A DNA stretch of 39,849 nucleotides from an uncultured Bacteroidales bacterium. GTDB taxonomy: Bacteria > Bacteroidota > Bacteroidia > Bacteroidales > Muribaculaceae. The position numbers and the translations under genes are program-made. The stretch spans positions 1-39,849 of the forward strand of contig CASBHZ010000020.1 in the NCBI GenBank assembly GCA_949123685.1, in the 5' to 3' direction. The notes under the pieces are model-generated. The model was not told the origin of the DNA. It did no database searches and saw only the letters and a program-made list of their open reading frames with translations. This document shows positions 6,041-13,633 of the stretch, one piece after another; position 1 is the first letter of the stretch, and every line of letters starts with the position of its first letter.

Positions 6041-7714
6041 TTAAAACTTGAAGCCGGTAGAGAGCACTATGCGTGAGTTGTTGAATGTCAGTTTTGCAGA
6101 TGGGCTGGCGAATTGACTTTTAGGATCAGGCGTGAACGCATGGTATTCTGAGGTCATCTGTTTGTATACATAAGCCATGTCAATGTAAAATCCTTTGTGA
6201 CGATAACCCAGACCGCAGGTGATGTAGTTGGTGTCATTGTCAAATCTATAATTGGGGATAGTTCCTGCCGTATAGATGGTCATACTGTTATCCTTTGCCT
6301 TTGATTCAACCGGTGAAGAGACGTGGCTGTATCCTGCACGCACACTGAAAGAAGGCGTGACACGATATTCCGCACCGATACGGAACGTGTCGGTGTGACG
6401 GTACACATCCTTAATGTCTTGATTTTCGTATTTGTAAGGATCATTATTGAATGCGGCAGGTGTTGCCGAGTAGTAATCATCCCACGGATCATCCCAATAT
6501 CCTCCACCACCGTAATAATTGCTGGCTTCAGAGAATTTCATGGTTTTGTATCCGTTCCATTCATAATCGGCAGAGATAATGAATTTATTGCCGATAACTC
6601 CTGCGGCACTTGCTATGATTTTCCAAGGGGAATTGAAATTATAATCTTGAGACCCCGGATAGCCATCATTTGTTGATGCTGATAAGTTTTGTCCATAATA
6701 CTTCATGGATGTTCCTGCTGAATATGTTTCTGTCAGGTTATACCATGTCGGAGTGTGGAATGCAAAACCGAGACGTAATTCTTGAATAGGTTTTACTATC
6801 ACGCCCAACTGATAATTGAATCCGGTGCCGTTGGCGCGATATAGATTCCTCATTTGCCAGCGTGAGTCTGTCGGTCCTACCAGTTTGGTTGTGGGGTCAA
6901 AGACATAAGCACCGGTCAGTTCTTCTCCATATGCGGCATCAAGACGATAGTCAAAATTGACAATATCAAAATTCATTCCCCAATAGACTATATTGGAAAT
7001 GTTTCCTCCGAATGCAATATTATATTCATCTACGCTCCCTTTTTCGGTAACATCGAAACTGCCTATGCCGGACGTGCCATCTCCGAATTGTCCGGTCCAT
7101 GACGGATCGTCTGGGTCTCCGTTAGGGTTAATTAAATATGAGTCATATCCGAGTATTGCGAGCCAAGGAGCCTGTATTCCTCCGTCTGTTGGATTGTAAG
7201 GGTCATAACCATTTGTCGATTCTACATAAGCTACTGTCAATTCGTTATTATTGGCAAGCCCTGCAATATAGTTTGACATGGAGGTCTGTAATTGAGGAAT
7301 TGTGCCCCGATAGCGGCGATTGAAAGATACCGCTTTATTATAGGTGAATCCAAAGTTCAGGTTCGGCATCACATTGCTCCCGAGCCGGAGGGTTGCGACA
7401 CCGCCTATATTGTCAAGATAAAACTTGGTTTGGCTATCATTCGTTTTTAATCCCATGGCATCGGATGTGGATTTCTGAATGTCAAGGTCAAGGGTGAAAC
7501 CAAGTTCGTTACTGCGGTAAACACCGATACCTGCCGGGTTCTGCGATAGGGTAGACAGGTCACCACCAAGGGCACCGAAAGCGCCGCCCATTCCCATGAA
7601 ACGGGCTGTTCCCTTCAAATCTGGCTGAGAAAAGCGATAGGCATCAATCGCGCTTTGTGCGAAAGCTCCTGTAGCAATGCAGCCCATGGATAAAGCGAAG
7701 TATATTTTTCTCAT
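6041..7714 (-). CDS. FadL/OMPP1-like outer-membrane transport protein
   Basis: A 557-residue outer-membrane beta-barrel of the OMPP1/FadL/TodX type, which carries hydrophobic compounds across the outer membrane. It has a signal peptide (MRKIYFALSMGCIATGAFAQ, cut after Ala-Gln near 20), then the family's N-terminal segment with ARFMGMGGAFGALGGDLSTLSQNPAGIGVY (31-60), where the S-x-NPAG motif is characteristic. Many alternating aromatic strands follow, and the protein ends in Phe (STGFKF), as barrel proteins do for assembly by BamA. It follows the Trp-rich protein gene by 100 bases, behind that gene's terminator, so it probably has its own promoter, although I found no consensus match. The natural ligand is unknown. 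Confidence 0.9.
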   Translation of the reverse strand: MRKIYFALSMGCIATGAFAQSAIDAYRFSQPDLKGTARFMGMGGAFGALGGDLSTLSQNPAGIGVYRSNELGFTLDLDIQKSTSDAMGLKTNDSQTKFYLDNIGGVATLRLGSNVMPNLNFGFTYNKAVSFNRRYRGTIPQLQTSMSNYIAGLANNNELTVAYVESTNGYDPYNPTDGGIQAPWLAILGYDSYLINPNGDPDDPSWTGQFGDGTSGIGSFDVTEKGSVDEYNIAFGGNISNIVYWGMNFDIVNFDYRLDAAYGEELTGAYVFDPTTKLVGPTDSRWQMRNLYRANGTGFNYQLGVIVKPIQELRLGFAFHTPTWYNLTETYSAGTSMKYYGQNLSASTNDGYPGSQDYNFNSPWKIIASAAGVIGNKFIISADYEWNGYKTMKFSEASNYYGGGGYWDDPWDDYYSATPAAFNNDPYKYENQDIKDVYRHTDTFRIGAEYRVTPSFSVRAGYSHVSSPVESKAKDNSMTIYTAGTIPNYRFDNDTNYITCGLGYRHKGFYIDMAYVYKQMTSEYHAFTPDPKSQFASPSAKLTFNNSRIVLSTGFKF

Positions 7715-7770
7715 AACTATGAGTTTTTGATTTTGTTCTTTTTAGTTATAACGGAATTTTGAATAAAAGG

Positions 7771-7803
7771 ATTGCAGCGACAAATAAAATTTGCCGCTGC
7801 AAT
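7771..7803 (-). terminator. Terminator of the Trp-rich protein gene
   Basis: ATTGCAGCG/CGCTGCAAT (9 bp, perfect), one mismatch, then CAAAT/ATTTG around a 3-base loop. On the minus strand it is followed by CCTTTTATT. It starts 12 bases after the stop codon at 7815. Confidence 0.8.
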
Positions 7804-7814
7804 AGGTTTGTCGT

Positions 7815-8930
7815 TTATCTATGGCGTCCGCGACTTCCGCCACCTCCGCTGCTACGGCTACCGCCTCCGAAACCTCCCGAACCACGTCCGGTATTGAAAC
7901 TGCCTCCGTTATTATAGCTATTGCGGTTTGTGTTATAGCTATTGCGGTTTGAATTGTTGCTGTTTCTGTTATTGTTATAGGTGCGTCGGTTATTTGAATT
8001 GGAATTATTTCCCGAATTGTTATACGTGCGGTGTCCGTTATTGTTTACGGTATATCCTTTTCTGTTATTCTGTTGGGTGTTACCATTTGAGTTAACTCTG
8101 TTACCACCATTATTGTTGGATGTTCCCTGATATGTGCGATGGTGGTTGGTGGAGCTTCCTCCAAAAATTCCATTATTGGAATTGCCGTTTCCGTATTGTG
8201 GCACTCTTGAGCCTCTGGGGCGTCCTACAGGACGGCTACCGACAGGCCTCGTGTTGGATGCCCAGTTTGATCCTGGTCTGTTGGGTAAACGGCCTCCAGG
8301 ACGATAGTCGGCATGGTGGTGATGTCCGCCCCATCCCCAGGAAGGACCCCAGCTCGGTCCCCATGCCCAAGATGGTCCCCAACCCCAGTTCCAGCTCGGT
8401 CCCCATGCCCAGGATGGACCCCATCCCCAGCTCCAAGATGGACCCCAAGCCCAGGATGGTCTCCACGAAGGACCCCAATTCCAATACCAAGGATCGTTCC
8501 ATCCATAATAATATGGAATTGAATATCCATAGTAAGGGGCAAATGTTGGCAATCCGTTATCAAAAACAATTTCGACATTGCCATAACTGTTTTGGAGAAC
8601 ATCTTCCAGAATATCAGAATTGTCTATTACAATCGTAGGATTGTAATACTTCTGAATCTGTTGTGTGTACACGAAATCCTCGTCATTTTCAGCACGAGCG
8701 CCGATCGTGTCGATGGGACTGCTGTAATATTGACCTCGACGATTATATTCATCAACGTCAACGTTCTCAAAATCTTTTATGTAGTAAGACTGTTTCTTCT
8801 TCTTGTTATTGGAAGTTGAAGCCGTCTTATCTTTCTTTGGATTGTAATATATGTCATCATATTCTTGCGCATTTGCTGCTAACGGAGCTGCAAGCGCCAT
8901 GAAAGTCAGGCAGTACAATAATTTTCTCAT
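7815..8930 (-). CDS. Secreted low-complexity protein with Trp-Gly-Pro-Ser repeats and Asn/Gly/Arg-rich tail
   Basis: A 371-residue exported protein with no family I recognise. A signal peptide (residues 1-21, ending ANAQ) is followed by an acidic/tyrosine-rich ordered part (about 22-143, with ILEDVLQNSYGNVEIVFDNG). Next come about 55 residues of WGPSW, WAWGPSW and WGWGPSW repeats (about 144-200) and HHHH at 203-206. The rest is a disordered tail rich in Asn, Gly, Ser and Arg (207-371), with NRNS and RTYNN repeats and a final GGG/SRGRHR. The repeats are also visible in the DNA (8328-8485), where the coding strand is strongly G-rich. It could be a surface or periplasmic adhesive/structural protein; that is inference. 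It is flanked by terminators on both sides, so it appears to be a single-gene unit. Upstream (8931-9116) I see two small hairpins but no consensus promoter. Confidence 0.8.
   Translation of the reverse strand: MRKLLYCLTFMALAAPLAANAQEYDDIYYNPKKDKTASTSNNKKKKQSYYIKDFENVDVDEYNRRGQYYSSPIDTIGARAENDEDFVYTQQIQKYYNPTIVIDNSDILEDVLQNSYGNVEIVFDNGLPTFAPYYGYSIPYYYGWNDPWYWNWGPSWRPSWAWGPSWSWGWGPSWAWGPSWNWGWGPSWAWGPSWGPSWGWGGHHHHADYRPGGRLPNRPGSNWASNTRPVGSRPVGRPRGSRVPQYGNGNSNNGIFGGSSTNHHRTYQGTSNNNGGNRVNSNGNTQQNNRKGYTVNNNGHRTYNNSGNNSNSNNRRTYNNNRNSNNSNRNSYNTNRNSYNNGGSFNTGRGSGGFGGGSRSSGGGGSRGRHR
8328..8485. repeat. Degenerate tandem repeats encoding WGPSW units
   Basis: Units such as CCCCATGCCCA and GATGGACCCCA recur at 12- to 24-base steps. 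The plus strand is C-rich; the coding (minus) strand carries repeated GGG and GGGG runs 2-8 bases apart. All copies stay in frame with the Trp-rich protein. Confidence 0.8.
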
Positions 8931-9116
8931 AGCTTCTTATTCCTTAGTTACTTTGTTTCTTAGACAAAGATCCTGATAATATGTTTAAGGATCTATTGTT
9001 AAAAGTTATTAAAATTAAGTTTTTTCCATGACATCAGCAAATATTTATATCGAAAAATGGAACAACTTCTAAGGATGTAATTATTTTTAATTCGTTGAGA
9101 AATTATCTTGAGATAT

Positions 9117-9158
9117 AAACATGTACGTCTCGCCCGATCGGGCGAGACGTACATGTTT
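9117..9158 (-). terminator. 42-bp perfect palindrome, ftsH terminator
   Basis: Arms of 21 bases centred at 9137/9138 on CGATCG, perfectly complementary with no spacer. It begins 3 bases after the ftsH stop codon on the minus strand and is followed there by TATATC. By position it should terminate the rsfS-ftsH transcript. Confidence 0.75.
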
Positions 9159-9161
9159 TAA

Positions 9162-11252
9162 TTATTTGTTGAATGGGGGAGGAGTGCCGGGATCATCAAT
9201 ATCCGGATCGGAAGTAGTTTCATTTTCATCCGTTATAGATTCTCCGATCTCTTGGGTAGCTGACTTTTCATTAAAGGGAAGTCCCTTATTGTTCTCTTTT
9301 TCTTCATCAGCTTTCTTATTGATTTCGATAATCTCGTCTGTGCGAGATTTCCATTGGCGTTTGCCAAGAATCTTCTCTACATCATCATGATAGATTACTT
9401 CTTTCTCAATCAAGAGATCTCGGATACGGTTATGCTGGGTTGCATATTCCCGGAGAATATTTTTGGCGCGTTCATATTGTTCATTAACGATCCGCATGAC
9501 CTCGGCGTCAATTACCTTTGCCGTCTCATCGCTATATGGTTTTGTAAATCCCATGTCCTGACCTGTGGAGTCGTTATAGTTGAGGTTGGGAAGCTTTTCG
9601 CTCATGCCATATACGAGCACCAATGAACGGGCAATCTTTGTGCACTTCTCAAGGTCATCGCTTGCTCCTGTGCCAATTTGACCGGTGAAGACTTCTTCTG
9701 CAGCACGTCCTCCGAGGAGTCCGCACATTGTGTCAAGAAGCGCTTGAGTGGGGATTATCTGACGTTCTTCAGGCGCATACCATGCTGCACCCAATGCGCG
9801 ACCACGAGGAACAATCGTCACTTTGACCAACGGATTTCCATATTTGATCATCCAAGTGATCGTGGCATGTCCTGCTTCATGGGTTGCAATAGCGAATTTT
9901 TCGTCATCTGTTATGATGCGTGATTTCTTTTCAAGTCCACCGACAATCCTGTCTATTGCAGCCATAAAATCATTCCAGTCAACAGCCTGTTTGTTGTTGC
10001 GGGCGGCAATAAGGGCCGCTTCATTGCAGACATTTGCAATATCAGCACCGGAAAATCCCTGTGTCTGGCGGGCAAGCTGTTCAACGTCAAGACGACTATT
10101 AACTTTAATATTCCTTAGATGAACATTGAATATCTCAACACGGTCAGAAAGTTCCGGCAGGTCCACGTATATCTGCCGGTCAAAACGCCCCGGACGCAAT
10201 AATGCCTTGTCAAGCATATCGGCGCGGTTGGTTGCGGCAAGGCATATCACACCGTTGTTAGACTGGAATCCGTCCATTTCGGTTAGCATCTGGTTGAGAG
10301 TGTTTTCGCGTTCGTCATTAGAACCCATATTAGGATTCTTGCCTCGAGCGCGTCCTACGGCATCAATTTCATCAATGAACACGATGCACGGAGCCTTTTC
10401 TTTTGCCTGCTTGAAAAGGTCTCTAACGCGGGCTGCACCTACACCTACAAACATCTCTACGAAGTCGGAACCGGACATAGAGAGGAAAGGTACGTTCGCT
10501 TCGCCGGCAACAGCTTTGGCGAGAAGGGTCTTACCAGTTCCGGGAGGACCTACCAAGAGAGCACCTCTCGGTATTTTTGCACCAAGTTCGGTGTAACGCT
10601 GAGGATTCTTTAAAAACTCTACTATTTCTTCAATTTCAACTTTTGCTTCAGCAAGGCCGGCAACATCCTTGAATGTGACATTCGTGCCATTATTTTTGTC
10701 AAAAACTATAGCCTTTGATTTTCCGACATTGAATATTCCGCCTCCGCCGGGACCTCCGCTCATTCGTTTTGACATATATACCATGAAGAATACTATCAAA
10801 ACGATAGGACCGAAATACCAGAACAATTTCATCAAATCGCTCCCTTTTTCATAGTTGACCTTGATTGCAGGTTTGCCGTCGGCTTGAAGGGCAGTGTTCC
10901 AAGAGTCTATTTTTTCTTGGATTTTATCAGAAGACGGTATTGTGGTCTTTATTTTCATCTGACCTTCCGTTTGTCGGGATGTGTCGAATTTTAGTTTTTT
11001 TGCCCCTTGTAAGGTCAAGACACCTTCTGCAATCCCATTTTCTGCAAAAACATAGATTTTGTCTACATCTCCCGCAAGTGCATATTTTTCAAAGTCGGTC
11101 CAGTCTACCTCTTTGGTCTGTGTGTTATCCTGGAAGTAGTAGAGACCGAATATGCATAATATAATCAGGGCATACATCCAATACATATTGAATAATGGAC
11201 GCTTGTTGCGGTTCCCCGGCTTTAGTCCTTTATTGGGCTGAAACATATTCAT
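9162..11252 (-). CDS. ftsH: ATP-dependent zinc metalloprotease FtsH
   Basis: A 696-residue membrane-anchored AAA+ protease that extracts and degrades misfolded membrane proteins and some soluble regulators. TM1 is about residues 24-40, followed by a periplasmic domain and TM2 at about 147-163. The AAA domain has Walker A GPPGTGKT (about 235-242), Walker [14 protein letters not shown] and the second region of homology ending RPGRFDR. The zinc site HEAGH lies near 455-459. The acidic, Pro-rich C-terminus ([15 protein letters not shown]) is a lineage-specific tail. ATG codons at 11252 and 11246 both fit. It follows rsfS by 51 bases with no terminator between, so the two are likely one operon, an order common in Bacteroidota. 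A perfect 42-bp palindrome ends the transcript. Confidence 0.97.
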   Translation of the reverse strand: MNMFQPNKGLKPGNRNKRPLFNMYWMYALIILCIFGLYYFQDNTQTKEVDWTDFEKYALAGDVDKIYVFAENGIAEGVLTLQGAKKLKFDTSRQTEGQMKIKTTIPSSDKIQEKIDSWNTALQADGKPAIKVNYEKGSDLMKLFWYFGPIVLIVFFMVYMSKRMSGGPGGGGIFNVGKSKAIVFDKNNGTNVTFKDVAGLAEAKVEIEEIVEFLKNPQRYTELGAKIPRGALLVGPPGTGKTLLAKAVAGEANVPFLSMSGSDFVEMFVGVGAARVRDLFKQAKEKAPCIVFIDEIDAVGRARGKNPNMGSNDERENTLNQMLTEMDGFQSNNGVICLAATNRADMLDKALLRPGRFDRQIYVDLPELSDRVEIFNVHLRNIKVNSRLDVEQLARQTQGFSGADIANVCNEAALIAARNNKQAVDWNDFMAAIDRIVGGLEKKSRIITDDEKFAIATHEAGHATITWMIKYGNPLVKVTIVPRGRALGAAWYAPEERQIIPTQALLDTMCGLLGGRAAEEVFTGQIGTGASDDLEKCTKIARSLVLVYGMSEKLPNLNYNDSTGQDMGFTKPYSDETAKVIDAEVMRIVNEQYERAKNILREYATQHNRIRDLLIEKEVIYHDDVEKILGKRQWKSRTDEIIEINKKADEEKENNKGLPFNEKSATQEIGESITDENETTSDPDIDDPGTPPPFNK

Positions 11253-11303
11253 AGTTTATTGATTTTCAAATTTATAATATTTCGGAGGTTGCCGATGCAA
11301 CTG

Positions 11304-11663
11304 TTAGTCAAGATCGGCAATTTCGGTTATGCCCGCGTCACTCCATAGCTCCTCAAGATTGTAAAACTCACGAAATTCAGGTAGGAAAACGTGAACCATT
11401 ATATTGCCATAGTCAATTATTATCCATTGCGAATTTCTATAGCCATCATAATTATATGGTTTAATGCCGACTTGTTTTTGGACATCTTCCCGTATTCCGT
11501 CAGCAATTGCCGATACCTGTGAGGTGCTGCGCCCTTGGCAAATTACGAATTTTGACGCCGGTGCAGTCTCTATCTGTTCAAAATCAACAATTTTAATGCC
11601 ACATCCTTTTTTGTCTTGGATGGCATCAATAATTACATTAAAAATATTTTTATTATTTTGCAT
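11304..11663 (-). CDS. rsfS: Ribosome silencing factor RsfS
   Basis: A 119-residue member of the RsfS/Iojap/DUF143 family. These proteins bind ribosomal protein uL14 on the 50S subunit and block subunit joining when nutrients are scarce. Conserved parts visible are the I.D..........ASKFVICQGRS segment (about 35-46), the KQVGIKPYNYDGYRNSQWIIIDYG region (63-86) and VHVFLPEFREFYNLEELWSDA near the end. Length is normal for the family. The 155-base gap upstream (11664-11818) contains TAACTTCG (11808-11801 on the minus strand), one base off the -7 consensus, and a variant of the intergenic motif at 11703-11715. Confidence 0.94.
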   Translation of the reverse strand: MQNNKNIFNVIIDAIQDKKGCGIKIVDFEQIETAPASKFVICQGRSTSQVSAIADGIREDVQKQVGIKPYNYDGYRNSQWIIIDYGNIMVHVFLPEFREFYNLEELWSDAGITEIADLD

Positions 11664-11818
11664 ATTAAGCTGTTATTTTCTATATCCAATCTTAGCTTTT
11701 ATCTTAAACAATTTCTATATTATTTTTATTATTGACAAATCTTATGCCAATTAAGAATAATGCCACCTGCTTTTTATTGTCAGGTTTGCGATCTATAATG
11801 CGAAGTTAGTAAAAAAAC

Positions 11819-12343
11819 TCAAGTTTTTATTAATTTCGAATATATGCTGAGAGTTTTATATTCGCTTCCACTAAGAAACCAGTCCGGAATTTCTCCTCGA
11901 AATATGTATCCGGCTTTTTTAAACAGCCTTTGACTCGGTTGGTTGTCTGCCATTATTTTTGCGGCTATGTGGTGTATATTCAATAATTTGAAAGCATATT
12001 CCTCTGATAGCTTTAATGCTTCAAGGGCATAGCCTTTGCGTCTCAAGTCCGGCATGATGTATATACCGATAAATGCGTGCCGATGAATTGGGGAAATTTC
12101 AAACAAGTCAACTATACCGATTATGCTATTGTCTGATTTATTCTCTATTATAAGCCTTATCTGTCCGGCTCGTAATGGGTCGGCATCATAAGATAACGCA
12201 TAGTCAAGTAAATTCTGACGTGAAAATGGAGCCGACATCCCGTTTTGTATCCATTGTTCAGAATCAGACTCGACAAGCCACATCATTTCTGAGTCTTGGG
12301 GTTCAACCGCCCGTAATTTTATCAATTCGCTTTCAAGAATCAT
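11819..12343 (-). CDS. GNAT family N-acetyltransferase (RimJ/RimL/SpeG type)
   Basis: A 174-residue acetyl-CoA-dependent acetyltransferase of the GNAT fold. It opens with IKLRAVEPQDSEMMW, has the central strand IGIVDLFEISPIHRHAFIGIYI, the acetyl-CoA pyrophosphate-binding stretch MPDLRRKGYALEAL (about 97-110) and the late IMADNQPSQRLFKKAGYI motif. Its substrate (amine, antibiotic or protein N-terminus) cannot be read from sequence. Its start lies 6 bases after the recR stop, so it is the second gene of a recR operon. Confidence 0.88.
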   Translation of the reverse strand: MILESELIKLRAVEPQDSEMMWLVESDSEQWIQNGMSAPFSRQNLLDYALSYDADPLRAGQIRLIIENKSDNSIIGIVDLFEISPIHRHAFIGIYIMPDLRRKGYALEALKLSEEYAFKLLNIHHIAAKIMADNQPSQRLFKKAGYIFRGEIPDWFLSGSEYKTLSIYSKLIKT

Positions 12344-12349
12344 CAGTTG

Positions 12350-12979
12350 TTACAATTTGTCGTGGAATGTATCAGAAAAAAGTAATCTGTTTTGGATTGA
12401 CCTTCCTAATGTGAGTTCGTCAGTGTATTCAAGTTCGTTTCCGATACTGAGTCCTCTGGCGAGCATGGTTACTTTGACAGGAAGGTGTGTCAGTTTTCTG
12501 TATATATAAAAATTGGTGGTGTCTCCTTCCATTGTGGGACTCAAAGCGAGAATCACTTCTGAAATACCGTCTTGCTCAACCCGCTCTATAAGGCTGTCAA
12601 TCTCAAGATCTGACGGGCTGATGCCATCAAGCGGAGATACCAATCCCCCCAGGACATGATAAAGTCCACGATACTCTCGTGTGCCTTCCACCGTTATGAC
12701 ATCTTTGACATTTTCTACAACGCATACTACTGATTGATCTCTTTTGTGATCGCTGCATATTGGACAGATTTCATTTTCACTGATATTGTGACAACGTTCG
12801 CAATATCTGATGTTCTCTCTCATTTCGATTATGGAATTGCCAAGATCAAGCGCTACATTCTTTTCTTGGCGTAAAAGATGCAGAGCAAGCCTTAGGGCTG
12901 TCTTTTGTCCGATTCCGGGAAGTTTTGCCAGTTCAGCGACTGCATTGTCAAGCAGACGGGAGTTGAAAGTTTGATCCAT
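12350..12979 (-). CDS. recR: Recombination mediator RecR
   Basis: A 209-residue RecR, which with RecO loads RecA onto SSB-coated single-stranded DNA in gap repair. Seen in order: the helix-hairpin-helix [20 protein letters not shown] (about 17-36), a four-Cys zinc finger [16 protein letters not shown] (57-72), and a Toprim domain with [26 protein letters not shown] (82-107). Length is standard. It is divergent from ruvA across 75 bases. A -7 box TAAATTTG lies at 13020-13013 and a copy of the dispersed TTTAAACAACTTC motif runs into the ATG region. Confidence 0.97.
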   Translation of the reverse strand: MDQTFNSRLLDNAVAELAKLPGIGQKTALRLALHLLRQEKNVALDLGNSIIEMRENIRYCERCHNISENEICPICSDHKRDQSVVCVVENVKDVITVEGTREYRGLYHVLGGLVSPLDGISPSDLEIDSLIERVEQDGISEVILALSPTMEGDTTNFYIYRKLTHLPVKVTMLARGLSIGNELEYTDELTLGRSIQNRLLFSDTFHDKL

Positions 12980-12997
12980 TTATTTTTAAACAACTTC
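12977..12997. repeat. Intergenic 21-base repeat, copy at recR/ruvA
   Basis: Exact inverted match to 39798-39818. It includes the recR start codon (12979-12977) and the TTTAAACAACTTC motif at 12985-12997 in the divergent gap. Confidence 0.7.
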
Positions 12998-13012
12998 AGC
13001 TATATTTTAATG

Positions 13013-13020
13013 CAAATTTA
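13013..13020 (-). promoter_or_regulatory. -7 box of recR promoter
   Basis: TAAATTTG on the minus strand matches TAnnTTTG; no matching -33 TTTG is seen at 19-21 bases. It lies 34 bases before the recR ATG. Within the same divergent gap, a weaker TAATTTTA at 13043-13050 could serve ruvA. Confidence 0.5.
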
Positions 13021-13054
13021 ATGATTTCAGCCGAAATATTAGTAATTTTACAAT

Positions 13055-13633
13055 ATGATTAGTTATTTGAAAGGAATCGTGGCTGAAGTTACGCCCACAT
13101 ATGCAGTGATAGAATGTAATGGAGTAGGGTATGATGTAAACGTTACTCTCATTGACTTTCCAAATATTGAAGAAGGGAAGGAATGCAAGCTTTTTATACA
13201 TGAGTCAATACGCGAAGACGCCCATGTGTTATTCGGTTTTTTAAGAAAAAGGTCAAGGGAATTGTTTCGCCTTCTTATAGGAGTAAGCGGTGTCGGACCC
13301 AATACGGGCAGGCTTATCCTTTCTTCCCTTACAGACGATCAGTTGGAATCAGCTATCGCTTCCGGAAATGATCATCAGCTTAAGGGAGTGAAAGGCATTG
13401 GAGGAAAGACAGCTCAGCGCATTATTGTTGACCTCAGGGATAAAATAAAAGTAGAGTCGGAATCGTTACTTACAAGTATGCCGGCAAGTGAATCTTTTGA
13501 TGATTCCATGGCTGCTCTCGTGATGCTCGGGTTCACGGCTCAACAGAGCCAGAAAGTTCTCAGGAAACTTTTTTCTTCGGATCCTACGCTGACTACGGAA
13601 CGTGCCATTAAGCAGGCTCTTACAATGCTCTGA
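13055..13633 (+). CDS. ruvA: Holliday junction branch migration protein RuvA
   Basis: A 192-residue RuvA, the junction-binding subunit that guides the RuvB motor during recombination. The OB-fold domain opens with MISYLKGIVAEVTPTYAVIECNGVGYDV. Two helix-hairpin-helix motifs follow: LIGVSGVGPNTGRLILSSL (about 77-95) and LKGVKGIGGKTAQRIIVDLRDK (about 109-130). The C-terminal RuvB-contacting domain (AALVMLGFTAQQSQKVLRKL) is complete. Its TGA stop shares a base with the ATG of sprA (TGATG at 13631-13635), so the two are translationally coupled, an order typical of Bacteroidota. Confidence 0.97.
   Translation: MISYLKGIVAEVTPTYAVIECNGVGYDVNVTLIDFPNIEEGKECKLFIHESIREDAHVLFGFLRKRSRELFRLLIGVSGVGPNTGRLILSSLTDDQLESAIASGNDHQLKGVKGIGGKTAQRIIVDLRDKIKVESESLLTSMPASESFDDSMAALVMLGFTAQQSQKVLRKLFSSDPTLTTERAIKQALTML

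Noticed and set aside
8310..8325. HHHH run as a vector-derived His tag, given the adapter at base 1
   Set aside because: It is four His only, lies inside a natural repeat protein, and no vector sequence surrounds it.
8120..8638. Open frames on both strands across the Trp-rich gene
   Set aside because: They are by-products of the GC-rich repeats; only the 7815-8930 frame has a signal peptide, flanking terminators and balanced codon use.
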